A DNA stretch of 64,000 nucleotides, taken from the NCBI RefSeq assembly GCF_042680565.1, contig NZ_JBHUEJ010000003.1, forward strand, positions 118,738 to 182,737, given 5' to 3'. The position numbers and the translations under genes were made by a program. Below the pieces are notes generated by a model. It made no database searches and was not told the origin of the DNA. It worked only from the letters and a program-made list of their open reading frames with translations. This stretch comes from Ottowia flava (GTDB lineage Bacteria; Pseudomonadota; Gammaproteobacteria; Burkholderiales; Burkholderiaceae_C). This document shows, in pieces, positions 53,508 to 63,263 of this stretch (its first letter is position 1; every line of letters begins with the position of its first letter).

Positions 53508-53538
53508 TAAAAAATGGGCCCCGCAAACTGCGGGGCCC
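53508..53538 (-). terminator. Strong intrinsic terminator after czcA
   Basis: On the minus strand GGGCCCCGCA (10 bp) pairs with TGCGGGGCCC across a GTT loop and is followed by ATTTTTTATT. It should end most czcCBA transcripts before the small periplasmic gene. Confidence 0.9.
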
Positions 53539-53547
53539 GAAGGCCCA

Positions 53548-56500
53548 TTACTGGGCGGAGGGAACTGGGTGTACAGGTTCTGCGGTCACGTCCTCAACCT
53601 GCTCGTCAGGCTTGTGGGCCAGGCGATAAAGGATGGGCAGGACCAAGAGCGTCAGGAGCGTCGAGGAAAGAATGCCGCCGATCACAACGGTGGCCAACGG
53701 GCGCTGCACCTCGGCCCCGGTTCCCGTAGCGATGGCCATTGGGATGAAGCCCAGAGAAGCAACGAGTGCCGTCATGAGCACGGGACGCAGACGTGTCAGC
53801 GCGCCTTCACGGATCGCATCGTCCAGTGCAACGCCTTCCTCTCTCAACGTGCGGATGTAGGAGATCATCACCAGGCCGTTGAGCACCGCGACCCCTGAGA
53901 GTGCGATGAAGCCAACTGCCGCGGAGATCGACATGGGGATGTCGCGAAGCCAAAGCGCAAGGATGCCCCCCGTCAGCGCGAAAGGAATGCCCGTGAACAC
54001 CAGCAGGCCGTCCTTGGCATTTCCGAACATTGCGAACAGCAGCACGAATACGAGCAACAGTGAGACGGGCACCACAATCTGCAGGCGCTTGGAGGCAGAC
54101 TGCAGGTTCTCAAACGTGCCGCCCCAGCTTGTCCAGTAGCCCGTCGGGATCTTGATCTGCGCCAGGCCTTGTTCGGCTTCTGCAACGAAGGAGCCCACAT
54201 CGCGGCCGCGCACGTTGGCGCTCACCACGATGCGCCGCTTGCCGTTCTCGCGGCTGACCTGGTTAGGGCCGGGGGCGAGCTCAAAGGAAGCGACTTCGGC
54301 AAGTGGGATGAAGTTGGTCCGCGCTTCCGCAGTGCCCGCTGAGCGAGGCAGCGGGATGGGCAGTCGCTTCATGCCTTCCATGTCATTGCGGATCGCTTCG
54401 GGCAGGCGCACCAGGATGTCAAATCGCCGATCACCCTCGAACATCGTTCCGGCTTCACGTCCACCGATGGCTGTGGCCACCGTGTCCTGGATGTCGGCCA
54501 CGTTCAGGCCATAGCGAGCCGCCTTCTGGCGGTCGATATTCACCGTGAGCATCGGCAGCCCGGTTGTCTGCTCGACCTTCACCTCCGATGCCCCTTGGAT
54601 CTTCTGCAGCATCGAAGAGATCTCTTCTGCCGACTTGTTCAGGACGTCCATGTCGTCCCCGAAGATCTTGACCGCGACGTCGCTGCGCACGCCGGAGATA
54701 AGTTCGTTGAAGCGCAACTGGATCGGCTGCGAGAACTCGTAGTTGTTGCCGGGAATCTTGCCGACCACCTCTTGGATGGCGGTAAGCAGTTCGTCACGAG
54801 TCTTGCGTGGCTCGGGCCATTGGTCCATGGGCTTGAGCATGATGTACCCGTCCGAGATGTTCGGCGGCATGGGGTCCGAGGCAATTTCTGCAGTGCCGGT
54901 TCTGGCAAATACCCGGTCGATTTCAGGGAACTTCTCTTTCAGCGTCCCTTCGATCTGGCGCTGCATGGCGATAGATTGCGAGAGGCTGGTACCGGGGATT
55001 CGCAGCGCCTGGATGGCAAGGTCACCCTCATTGAGTTGGGGAACGAACTCGCTGCCCATTCGGGTCGCGATCAATCCGCAGAGCACCACGGCCACTGCGG
55101 CAATGGAGAGCACTACTGCCTTGGCGGACATGACGCGATCCAGGAGCGGCGCATAGATTCGCTTCGCATGGCCGAGCAGGAAGTTTTCCTTCTCGCTGAC
55201 CCGGTTGCCTATGAACAGTGCGACTGCGGCGGGGATGAAAGTCACCGACAGGATCATTGCGCCGACAAGTGCCGCGACCACGGTAAACGCCATCGGGTGG
55301 AACATCTTTCCTTCGACGCCAGTGAGGGCGAAGATCGGCAGGTACACCACCATGATGATGAGCTGACCAAACAGAAGGGCGCGGCGAGACTCTTTCGATG
55401 CCAGAAACACTTCATGGAAGCGCTCGGCCCGTGTCAGTGGTCGACCATGGTGGGCTTGGGCGTGCGCCAGGCGGCGAACGCAGTTCTCCACGATCACAAC
55501 CGCGCCGTCAATGATGATGCCGAAGTCCAGCGCTCCAAGGCTCATCAGGTTGGCACTGACCTTGTAGTTCACCATGCCGGTGAACGTGAAAAGCATCGAC
55601 AGCGGAATCACCGTTGCCGTGATCACCGCAGCCCGGATATTGCCCAGGAAAAGGAAGAGGATCACGATCACCAGGATCGCGCCTTCCATGAGGTTCTTCT
55701 TCACCGTGCTGATGGCCTTGTCCACCAGGACAGTGCGGTCGTAGACGGTGACCGCGTGCACGCCTTCTGGCAAGTTGCGGTTGATCTCCACCATCTTCTT
55801 GTCCACGGCTTGCGACACGGTACGGCTGTTCTCGCCGATGAGCATGAAGACCGTACCGAGCACGACCTCACGGCCGTTGTCCGTGGCAGCGCCAGTGCGC
55901 AGTTCCCGGCCGATCGATACGTCGGCGACATCCCGCACACGCACAGGGACACCGTTGGCACTGCTCAAGATCACGTTGCCGATATCTTCCATCGACTTGA
56001 CCTGGCCAGGGGCGCGAACCAGGTACTGTTCGCCGCGCTTCTCGATGTAGCCCGCGCCAACGTTGCCGTTGTTGCGGTCCAGAGCAGTGACGATGTCTTG
56101 CAGCGTCACGCCGAGGGATGCCAGGCGCTCGGGGATTGGCGCAATCTGGTATTCCTTCGCAAAACCGCCGATGGAGTTGATTTCGGTGACGCCTGGAACA
56201 TTGCGCAGCTGCGGCTTGATGATCCAATCCTGGATTTCACGCAGGTCTGTCGGGGTGTAGGGGTTGCCGTCTGGCTTCTTGGCTCCATCCTTGGTTTCAA
56301 CCGTCCACAGGTAGATTTCGCCCAGGCCGGTCGAGATAGGTCCCAGCGCAGGGGTGATGCCTGCCGGCAACTTATCCCGGGCCTCCTGGATGCGTTCGTT
56401 CACCAACTGGCGCGCGAAGTAGATGTCGGTGCCGTCCTTGAAGATCACCGTGACCTGGGAAAGGCCGTAGCGTGACAACGACCGGGTCTGCTCCAGATTG

Positions 56501-56730
56501 GGGAGACCGGCCATGACCGTCTCGATGGGGTAGGTCACGCGCTGCTCTGTCTCCAGTGGTGAGTAACCGGCGGCTTGCGTGTTGATCTGCACCTGGACGT
56601 TGGTGATGTCCGGAACAGCGTCGATGGGAAGCTTCTGGTAGTTGAAGACGCCCAGGGCACCCATTGCAATGGCAGCGAGCAGCACCAGCCATCGCTGCTC
56701 GATCGAAAATCGAATCAGTTTTTCAAACAT
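53548..56730 (-). CDS. czcA: CzcA-type heavy-metal RND efflux pump
   Basis: A 1060-residue HME-RND transporter, 12 TM segments with two large periplasmic loops. The family signature DFGIIIDGAVVIVEN begins at residue 402 in TM4 and matches the CzcA Co/Zn/Cd subgroup. It pumps cations from the periplasm or cytoplasm through CzcBC to the outside. It is 16 bases from czcB in the usual order C-B-A. Confidence 0.95.
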   Translation of the reverse strand: MFEKLIRFSIEQRWLVLLAAIAMGALGVFNYQKLPIDAVPDITNVQVQINTQAAGYSPLETEQRVTYPIETVMAGLPNLEQTRSLSRYGLSQVTVIFKDGTDIYFARQLVNERIQEARDKLPAGITPALGPISTGLGEIYLWTVETKDGAKKPDGNPYTPTDLREIQDWIIKPQLRNVPGVTEINSIGGFAKEYQIAPIPERLASLGVTLQDIVTALDRNNGNVGAGYIEKRGEQYLVRAPGQVKSMEDIGNVILSSANGVPVRVRDVADVSIGRELRTGAATDNGREVVLGTVFMLIGENSRTVSQAVDKKMVEINRNLPEGVHAVTVYDRTVLVDKAISTVKKNLMEGAILVIVILFLFLGNIRAAVITATVIPLSMLFTFTGMVNYKVSANLMSLGALDFGIIIDGAVVIVENCVRRLAHAQAHHGRPLTRAERFHEVFLASKESRRALLFGQLIIMVVYLPIFALTGVEGKMFHPMAFTVVAALVGAMILSVTFIPAAVALFIGNRVSEKENFLLGHAKRIYAPLLDRVMSAKAVVLSIAAVAVVLCGLIATRMGSEFVPQLNEGDLAIQALRIPGTSLSQSIAMQRQIEGTLKEKFPEIDRVFARTGTAEIASDPMPPNISDGYIMLKPMDQWPEPRKTRDELLTAIQEVVGKIPGNNYEFSQPIQLRFNELISGVRSDVAVKIFGDDMDVLNKSAEEISSMLQKIQGASEVKVEQTTGLPMLTVNIDRQKAARYGLNVADIQDTVATAIGGREAGTMFEGDRRFDILVRLPEAIRNDMEGMKRLPIPLPRSAGTAEARTNFIPLAEVASFELAPGPNQVSRENGKRRIVVSANVRGRDVGSFVAEAEQGLAQIKIPTGYWTSWGGTFENLQSASKRLQIVVPVSLLLVFVLLFAMFGNAKDGLLVFTGIPFALTGGILALWLRDIPMSISAAVGFIALSGVAVLNGLVMISYIRTLREEGVALDDAIREGALTRLRPVLMTALVASLGFIPMAIATGTGAEVQRPLATVVIGGILSSTLLTLLVLPILYRLAHKPDEQVEDVTAEPVHPVPSAQ

Positions 56731-56746
56731 GTGTGAGGCTCCGTGA

Positions 56747-58348
56747 TCAGTGCGTGTGCTCGGCGGACGCCTTGCCCAGTTCGGACTTCACGACGAAGCT
56801 GCCGGACGCTGCGTAGGGCGTTCCGGGCTTGATGCCCTGAAGAACCTCGATACGCTTGCCATCGCTGCGTCCCAACTGCACGGGCTGGGCAATGAAGCCT
56901 CCATTGACCTTGAGGAAGACAACAGGCTTGTCCCCAACCGTCTGGACTGCGTCTGCAGCGATCGTCACGGGCACAGTTGCCTCATCAGCCACGACCTCGA
57001 CGTTCACGAACAGGCCTGGCCGCCATGCTCCCTTGGGGTTATCCAACACCACCCGCGCCTTGGCGGTTCGGGTTTGCTCACCGATGAGCGCGCCCACGAA
57101 GGCCACAGTGCCCGTCGCTGAAGCGTCGAACGCGGTGGCCTTGATGGTGACTTTCTCACCGACCCGCACGAGAGGGAGATCCTTGGCTGGAACGTTGATT
57201 TCCGCCCACACCTGGCTCAGATCAGAAATCGTGAACACGGCGGCGTCTTCCTTGACGGCTTCGCCGAGGCTCAGATGCTTCTCGATGACGATCCCATCAA
57301 AGGGCGCACGCAGCTCAAGCCGGTTCAGGCCCGAGGCGGAAGAGGACGACAGACCCAATGCCCCCAACTTCTGGTTGGCGTTGGCGACAGCAACTTCGGC
57401 TTCGTTGAGTGCCTGCTTGGCCTGCAGGTAGTCCTGCTCCGCCGAGACCTTCTGCTCCCAAAGCTTCTTCTCCCGCTCGTAGGTCGTCTTTGCCAAGGCC
57501 ATGCGCTTTTGGGCCGTCTGCAGCTCGCTGCGCTGCTCCGATGCTGTGGGACTCGCGATAGCGGCCAGCACCTGCCCCTTCTTGACGACCTGGCCCAAGC
57601 TGGCGTTAACGCTTTCCACCACGCCAGCAAGGCGTGGAACCACGTGCGAGGTGCGATCTTCGTTGAGGCGGATCTCGCCGGGCAGCAGCAGCGCAGACTT
57701 GATGCTCGCAGCAGATGCCGAGTCAACGCCGATGGCTGCCGCCTTGATCTGGGCATCGGTCAGCTCGACCTTGCCTTCTTCCTTGCTCATCACGAACATG
57801 AAAGGCTCATTGCCCTTTTGCGCAATGATCTCGATGTCAAACGCGTGTGGTTCTGCCACGCTCTCGCGGCTCACCCACCCGTCCTTTTCCTGGATGAACG
57901 AGAGCGTCTGTTTTTCACCCGTCGGCCGGGTAATTGTTGCGGCGACCGTGGCGGCGCTCTGCGGCAGTGGCGTGTCCTTGTCGAACATCCAGACGCGAAG
58001 GCGCGGCTCGCCGCCGTCTTCCGCAAGCAGAGCTTCCAGGCCGAAGTCGCCTTCCTTGAAGAGGCTGCCACCGTTCGTCCCCTTGGACTCACTCTTCTCG
58101 TGATGCTCCCCGTCGGCATGGCCTTTGTCGTCATCATGGCCCTTGCCATCCGCTTTGCCATGGTGCTCGCCGTCTCCGTGCCCCTTGGCTTCAGTGTGGG
58201 TGCCGTGGCCGTGGCCATCTCCCTCACCGGCCGCAGCCTTCGTCTTGCCTCCCTGCAGAATGAGGGCGCCAGCACCAACGCCCATCGCGATGACGACGGC
58301 GATGGCGATCAGGTGCTTCTTGCTGATGCTTGATTTGATGGAGTTCAT
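56747..58348 (-). CDS. czcB: CzcB-type periplasmic adaptor with His-rich leader
   Basis: A 533-residue membrane fusion protein linking CzcA to CzcC. After an N-terminal TM segment (about 12-31) there is a His/Gly/Asp/Lys-rich stretch (41-90, ten His), then a beta domain, a coiled-coil hairpin (SELQTAQKRMALAKTTYERE...) and the lipoyl half motifs (VVPRLAGVVESV, LRAPFDGIVIEKH). The long His-rich stretch may bind metal ions and load them on the pump. Confidence 0.92.
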   Translation of the reverse strand: MNSIKSSISKKHLIAIAVVIAMGVGAGALILQGGKTKAAAGEGDGHGHGTHTEAKGHGDGEHHGKADGKGHDDDKGHADGEHHEKSESKGTNGGSLFKEGDFGLEALLAEDGGEPRLRVWMFDKDTPLPQSAATVAATITRPTGEKQTLSFIQEKDGWVSRESVAEPHAFDIEIIAQKGNEPFMFVMSKEEGKVELTDAQIKAAAIGVDSASAASIKSALLLPGEIRLNEDRTSHVVPRLAGVVESVNASLGQVVKKGQVLAAIASPTASEQRSELQTAQKRMALAKTTYEREKKLWEQKVSAEQDYLQAKQALNEAEVAVANANQKLGALGLSSSSASGLNRLELRAPFDGIVIEKHLSLGEAVKEDAAVFTISDLSQVWAEINVPAKDLPLVRVGEKVTIKATAFDASATGTVAFVGALIGEQTRTAKARVVLDNPKGAWRPGLFVNVEVVADEATVPVTIAADAVQTVGDKPVVFLKVNGGFIAQPVQLGRSDGKRIEVLQGIKPGTPYAASGSFVVKSELGKASAEHTH

Positions 58349-58356
58349 GGTCGATC

Positions 58357-59715
58357 TCAGTTTTGCTTGTTGGTCGGTGCATTGGGCGTCTGGCTGCCCA
58401 GGAGTCGGTCGATCTCCGCGGCTGCTCGATGGGCTTCGGCCAACGCCTTGAGGTACTGCGACTTGGCTGTGAAGTACGTGCGCTGTGCGTCGAGAACTTC
58501 GAGGAAGTTAAATTTGCCGTTCTCGAACCCCACGGTTGCTGCGTCGTAGGCCGACTTGGAACCAGGGAGCACGTCACCTCGCAACGCCTGCACTTCGGTA
58601 GTGATCGTTGCCAGTCGATCGTGGGCTTGGGTCACCTCGCTGTGCAGCCGCACGGTGGTGGCTTGCAATTCGTCCCTTGCTTTGTCCTCAAGCTTCAGGG
58701 CCTCCAGCAGGTTGCCCTGGTTGCGGTCGAACAGTTGTAGAGGCACAGACACTCCGAGCAGGAGCATGTTGCGCTGTGTCTCATTGCTGCGCTGCATACC
58801 TGCGCTCACAGTGACGTCCGGCACCCGCTTGCTCTGCTCCACCTCGGTCAAGGCGATGCGCCGATCCACTTCGACCTTGGCGACAACAACGGCAGGGGAT
58901 GACGCAACCAGGGATTGCAGCGCCGCGATATCAGGAACGGCAGGAAGGCTCTCGGCCTCGCCTTCCAGCAGGAGGGTCATCCCGGTGGTTCGGCCCAACA
59001 GTGCATAGAGGCGGGTCAGTGCATTGCGCTCTTCGCCCGCCGCCTGCGCCAACTCCACGCGTATGCCGGCTTCCGCAACGCGTGCCTTCGTCTCCTCGAC
59101 GGGGGAGACCTTGCCCGCAGCCACACGCTTCGCAACGGTGTCAGTGGATGACTTGGCAAGCGCTGCACTGTCCTTTGCCAAGGCCAACCGCTCTTGGGCC
59201 GTCAGTGCTTCGAAGTAGGCGGCAACCACATTGGCACGCACCGTGGATTTCACCTCAGCGAGCTGAGCCTGTGCCTGCTCCCGGGCCCTTTCCGCGGCCT
59301 TGGTCCGTGCCGTGCGCTTACCGCCGAGTTCAATCGGAAGGTTGAGCTGCCAGCTTTGCGTGCGCGTTCTGGACCGGGTGTCTTCGAGCGAGTACGCAAA
59401 CTCCGGATTTGGGCGCGCGCGTCCCTGAATGACTTGCCCTTCTGATGCCTCGACCTGGCGCATGGCCGCGGCAACGTCTGCATTCCCTTCCAGTGCCAAG
59501 TCGATGGCCCTGGCCAACGACAACGGGGCTGCGGACGACGCCAACGCGCTGTGAGCAATTATCGATTGGCTTCCTTGGGTGCCTGCGGGCACGCCCTGGG
59601 CGAGCGCGACCGATCCGCTCGCAAAAATCGTGGCGGCAACAACTGCTGTGACCGCAAAACTCTTTCGGCCGGGTACAGCGACCAGGCGATTTGAAACATG
59701 AATTCCCTTGAACAT
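58357..59715 (-). CDS. czcC: CzcC-type outer membrane factor (TolC family)
   Basis: A 452-residue TolC-family protein with a signal peptide (AVVAATIFASGSVALA) and two repeats of the coiled-coil motif (GNADVAAAMRQVEASEGQVIQGRARPNPEFAYSL region and the one near the end: NGKFNFLEVLDAQRTYFTA). It forms the outer membrane duct for CzcAB. ATG 59715 has TGGAG upstream; nine bases separate its stop from czcB. Confidence 0.92.
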   Translation of the reverse strand: MFKGIHVSNRLVAVPGRKSFAVTAVVAATIFASGSVALAQGVPAGTQGSQSIIAHSALASSAAPLSLARAIDLALEGNADVAAAMRQVEASEGQVIQGRARPNPEFAYSLEDTRSRTRTQSWQLNLPIELGGKRTARTKAAERAREQAQAQLAEVKSTVRANVVAAYFEALTAQERLALAKDSAALAKSSTDTVAKRVAAGKVSPVEETKARVAEAGIRVELAQAAGEERNALTRLYALLGRTTGMTLLLEGEAESLPAVPDIAALQSLVASSPAVVVAKVEVDRRIALTEVEQSKRVPDVTVSAGMQRSNETQRNMLLLGVSVPLQLFDRNQGNLLEALKLEDKARDELQATTVRLHSEVTQAHDRLATITTEVQALRGDVLPGSKSAYDAATVGFENGKFNFLEVLDAQRTYFTAKSQYLKALAEAHRAAAEIDRLLGSQTPNAPTNKQN

Positions 59716-59869
59716 CCGATTCTCCAGTGACCTTGAAACACGGGGAAATCGGCGGGATGGCAACAACAACGTCACCTAGCTGCTCAAGTCCATTTCGGCT
59801 GCGGCGCGCGCGGCGACTCCGCCCTATCGAAGGCGGATAAAGAATGGATCGAGGAAGAAGCCCCGCCGA

Positions 59870-60235
59870 TTAGGCGAGGGAGGGCCACTGAGGGCGGTCT
59901 GGGGGGATGGGGCTGACGCCTGCTAGCGGTGACAAGACCGGGGCGTTCATTCCGTTACCGCGATCTGCAGGCATTTTGGAATCTGGCACGTAGACTGCAC
60001 CGAGTCCAAGGCCATGGCATGAGCGGCAATCGGGGTCGAACTTGTCGAGATTCTTCTCGCCCACTTTGGCGTTGCCAACGGTCGTATCCGATTCATGCTG
60101 GTGTTCGTGATGACCCACGTGCTGCACAGTAGAGGCGGACGTAGCGCGCTCATGCTGGCAGTACGAAGCTACCGCAGCCCAGCTGAACTGGAGCGGTAGC
60201 AGTACGAGCATCAAAGCGACGACCCAGCGACTCAT
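59870..60235 (-). CDS. czcI: CzcI-like regulator/periplasmic protein (2)
   Basis: A 121-residue protein with a signal peptide (MLVLLPLQFSWAAVA), a His-rich segment (HVGHHEHQHESD), a DCRSCH motif and end RPQWPSLA. It heads the czc operon, as CzcI does in Cupriavidus, where it is linked to control of the efflux genes. A paralog without the His-rich segment is at 47797-48183. Confidence 0.85.
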   Translation of the reverse strand: MSRWVVALMLVLLPLQFSWAAVASYCQHERATSASTVQHVGHHEHQHESDTTVGNAKVGEKNLDKFDPDCRSCHGLGLGAVYVPDSKMPADRGNGMNAPVLSPLAGVSPIPPDRPQWPSLA

Positions 60236-60299
60236 TTTTTCAGTCTAGCATGGCAAGTTGAATTCTGAGCACTAGGTATCGAAGAACAGCGCCGCAGCT

Positions 60300-60830
60300 T
60301 CACATGCCTCGGACGCTCCCCGTGTAGCCGCGTTCCGCTGCCACGTCCGCAGTGTGACTGCCACGGTACATGCCTGGAAATACGTCCTTGAGCATGCGCC
60401 CGTCTTCACCATTGGCGACGATCTCTCCGTGAAGAATTGCCTCGGCCAGTTCATGTTTGACTTCGTCGCGCGACTTCGGCGAAACAGCCGCCACTGCCTG
60501 CGAAGGATAGCTCCCTGGAGCGATCTCATTCAACTTAGCACCAGATTCGCCAGCGGCCATCATCTCTCCTGACTTGATCGCTTGGCCCAGTTCCTGCTGC
60601 ACTTGCTCACGCGTCTTCTTGGGCGCGGTTGCTGCTTGCGCAGGATAGGCGCGGGGGTTCATTTGGCGTAGCGTCATGCTCGACTCACCGCTGCCCATGA
60701 TGTCGCCGCTGCGAATGGCTTGGAACAGTTCAGCGCGAACCTGTTCACGGGTGAGTGGAGCCGATTGCGCAGAGGCGAGCAGAGGTGCGGCGCCCAGAGC
60801 GGCGAGAAGGAGTGCGGTCTTGAATTTCAT
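60300..60830 (-). CDS. DUF4148 protein with three repeats (2)
   Basis: A 176-residue secreted protein with signal peptide (LLLAALGAAPLLASA) and three DUF4148 repeats, each of the form TREQVRAELFQAIRSGDIM then GES and a PxxYP end; the second reads TREQVQQELGQAIKSGEMM and the third SRDEVKHELAEAILHGEIV. It is helical with repeated GE/GES turns. Role unknown; location next to czc suggests metal stress. Confidence 0.82.
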   Translation of the reverse strand: MKFKTALLLAALGAAPLLASAQSAPLTREQVRAELFQAIRSGDIMGSGESSMTLRQMNPRAYPAQAATAPKKTREQVQQELGQAIKSGEMMAAGESGAKLNEIAPGSYPSQAVAAVSPKSRDEVKHELAEAILHGEIVANGEDGRMLKDVFPGMYRGSHTADVAAERGYTGSVRGM

Positions 60831-60875
60831 GGTGTGGTCCTTTGAGTTAATGTGATTGAATAAATGAAGGGCGGA

Positions 60876-61247
60876 TTACGGCAGCTGTTGGGCGTTGACC
60901 CACCCAGCTTCGCCGCCCATGTCGCGCATGCCATCTGCTGTGATCGGGTTGCGCTTGGCATATTCGAGCTCCTGCAGCACCTGGTCCCGGCTCTTGGTGA
61001 GGGTCGGCGCTTTGACGAGCGGGTAGGTGGCGGGATAGCCACGGCTGATCCATTGGAGCGAGCCGTCTTGCTGGGCTACAAGCACGGTATTGCGAACGGA
61101 GTCCCGGCTCACGGTGTTACCCAGGTGGTCGGGAGTAAACACAGCTCCCTGCTCCTGCACTGGGCTGGCGTGATAGGCCGACGCGGCGAACGAAGTCGTA
61201 GCGACGGTGGCCAGGCCAACGATGATGAGTGCGTTGCGAACTTTCAT
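60876..61247 (-). CDS. DUF4148 periplasmic protein (3)
   Basis: A 123-residue protein with signal peptide (ALIIVGLATVATTSFAA) and a single DUF4148-like region (LTKSRDQVLQELEYAKRNP) near the C-terminus. ATG 61247 follows a GGAGAAC ribosome site. The middle part (SRDSVRNTVLVAQQDGSLQW) does not match any family I know. Confidence 0.72.
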   Translation of the reverse strand: MKVRNALIIVGLATVATTSFAASAYHASPVQEQGAVFTPDHLGNTVSRDSVRNTVLVAQQDGSLQWISRGYPATYPLVKAPTLTKSRDQVLQELEYAKRNPITADGMRDMGGEAGWVNAQQLP

Positions 61248-61322
61248 GATGTTCTCCAGTTGCACCGGACGCCTCTTTTTTTGGCTACCGGGGTGACACG
61301 CTTTGCATCACGAAGAGAAGTC

Positions 61323-61825
61323 TAAAAATCTCGCCCTATCAAGGCAGTGACTGCCGGATTACGCTTTTGACAGCTTGGATCTCCACTGCTGAGTTGGATA
61401 CTCTTCGAACCTGAAACCTTGGGGCTGGCGGGAGGGCTCCTGATAGCAAAGTCGCTCAGTCCCCAAAGAACATACAAGATCGAAGCGGTCGCGCCGATCA
61501 CGGGGCCAGGCCTCCGTGCGCCTGACGGCGAGCAGGCCGAGTAGGTGGATGGCAAGCAATCAGGTAATTTCGGAGGGGCAAACTCGTTACTTTTCTTGCA
61601 GTTGATGTCGCGTTAAATGCGAAAGCCCCCATTGCCGACGCAAGATCAGAATGGTCTCTGCCGACCTGGAGCTGCCACGCTGAAAGTCGGTTTAGCAGCG
61701 GTTGCTGACGATCCCGGACGAGACGGCGACGGTTGCTTTGGGGCCAGGAGCGGTCGCTTGCTGGCACCCAAAACGCGCGCCTGGAGCGGGCCGCTCAGCC
61801 CCGTAATCGCGGCCTGTCCGCCGCC
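61323..61825 (+). other. Non-coding gap, no gene recognised
   Basis: About 500 bases with short frames only on both strands and no recognisable family. Its GC content is a little lower than neighbours and may hold debris of old insertions. Confidence 0.4.
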
Positions 61826-62275
61826 TTACAACTTGGCACGAGGCTTCATACGGAAGCTTATGCCCATGCGATTGATAGCATTCATGGCTGCAATCGTGAG
61901 AGTCAGATCCACCAGATCCTTTTCTCCGAACACGGCCAATGCGGCCGAATAGGCCTCATCTGAAGCGTGAGTCTCGCTCACCAGCGTTACTTCCTCGCTC
62001 CACGCCAACGCCGCGCGCTCCTGTTCAGAGAATAGGTATTGGGCCTCGTGCCAGACAGGGATGAGTACCATCTTTTCAACCGACATGCCTTCAGCAAGTA
62101 GGTCACGCGTATGAATGTCGATGCAGTGCGCGCAACCATTGATCTGCGACACACGCAGGAAGACTAGGTGAGTCAGCAAACTCGGTAGGCCAGTGCTCTT
62201 GGTAACGAAGTGGTGCAGCGTTCCAACAGCCTTGGCACCTTCAGGGGAGGCTTGAAACCATACAGCGCGATTCAT
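61826..62275 (-). CDS. Carboxymuconolactone decarboxylase/AhpD-like protein
   Basis: A 149-residue alpha-helical protein with the CMD motif CAHCIDIH (CxxC plus histidine) and a C-terminal AMNAINRMGIS segment. AhpD-type proteins act as peroxidase or thiol reductant. Genes of this type are known neighbours of ECF41 sigma factors and are their targets; one such sigma factor gene lies upstream. Confidence 0.87.
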   Translation of the reverse strand: MNRAVWFQASPEGAKAVGTLHHFVTKSTGLPSLLTHLVFLRVSQINGCAHCIDIHTRDLLAEGMSVEKMVLIPVWHEAQYLFSEQERAALAWSEEVTLVSETHASDEAYSAALAVFGEKDLVDLTLTIAAMNAINRMGISFRMKPRAKL

Positions 62276-62431
62276 AGATCAGATTCCTTCAATGTCAATG
62301 AGGGGCGGAGGCCGACCGCGACCTCCTGCTCACAAGACGTTTGACATGAGGGCTCTGTGACACCTGTTGAAGAAAATCGCGGCGAACAACCGCGCGCTGC
62401 GAGCGTTGTTTTGCTCCTCGGACGGGTTCGA

Positions 62432-63222
62432 TCAGTGAGGATTTGGCGCTGTCAGCAAGTCGCTGTAGCGTTTGAGGCTGGCTAACTTCTCCGGATTGCG
62501 CTGTATCCGCACATGCGCGATGCGACCACCTTCGAACTCAAAGGCCTGGATGGACTCCAGTTCGTCTTGTAGATAGCGCAAGAGAGCCCATTCACCGTTC
62601 AAGAAGGCCAGTTCCAGTCGCATGTTTCTGCCATGCCGCAGGTAGTGCGCGTAATACAGTTGGGCAATACGCTGGGCGCCGCTCAAGGGATGGCGCAAGC
62701 TTGGCCCCTTATTGCCAAAGTCGCCTACCAGAGCTGCCTCTTCGGCCAGCAAGGCGCGAATCCCGCTGAAATCACCGTCCATGATGGCCTGTATCAAACG
62801 ATGCAGAAGCGCGTACTGCTCCTTCGGCGGGGTTCGCGACCTCTGTCGCTCTGAGCCGCGCGCTGCCGTTAGCCGTTGCTTCGCACGGTGCACGATTTGA
62901 CGGGATGCCGCCTCACTCTTGTCTATGGCTGCGGCAATATGCTCGTAGTCGACGTCGAAGACCTCCCGAAGCAAGAATGCCGCGCGTGCCTCTGGCGTCA
63001 GGCAATCGAGCAGCACCAGGAATGCGATGGAAACGTCATCAGCAACTTCGTGGATTTGCTCCGGGGAGGCCGGACCTTCGCTGATCAGTGGCTCGGGAAG
63101 CCAGAGGCCAGGATAGGCTTCTCGTCGAAGCTTGGCAGCACGCAAGCGGTCAATTGCCATGCGGGTGGTAACCGTGACAAGCCAAGCCTCTGGAACGAGC
63201 ACTGGGCTGCTGCCGGTTTCGA
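62432..63222 (-). pseudogene. ECF41 (SigJ-like) sigma factor, 5' end deleted by IS3
   Basis: The remaining region covers sigma4 (LTPEARAAFLLREVFD, then IVHRAKQRL), the ECF41 WLPEP motif in the linker and a SnoaL-like C-terminal extension with a NPEKL motif typical of ECF41. The sigma2 part, needed for -10 recognition, is missing because the frame stops in the IS3 left end at about 63223. Not expected to work as a sigma factor. Confidence 0.82.
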
Positions 63223-63263
63223 TGACACCTTGTTAAGGTGGAAGATGAAACCGGAGGTGGTTC

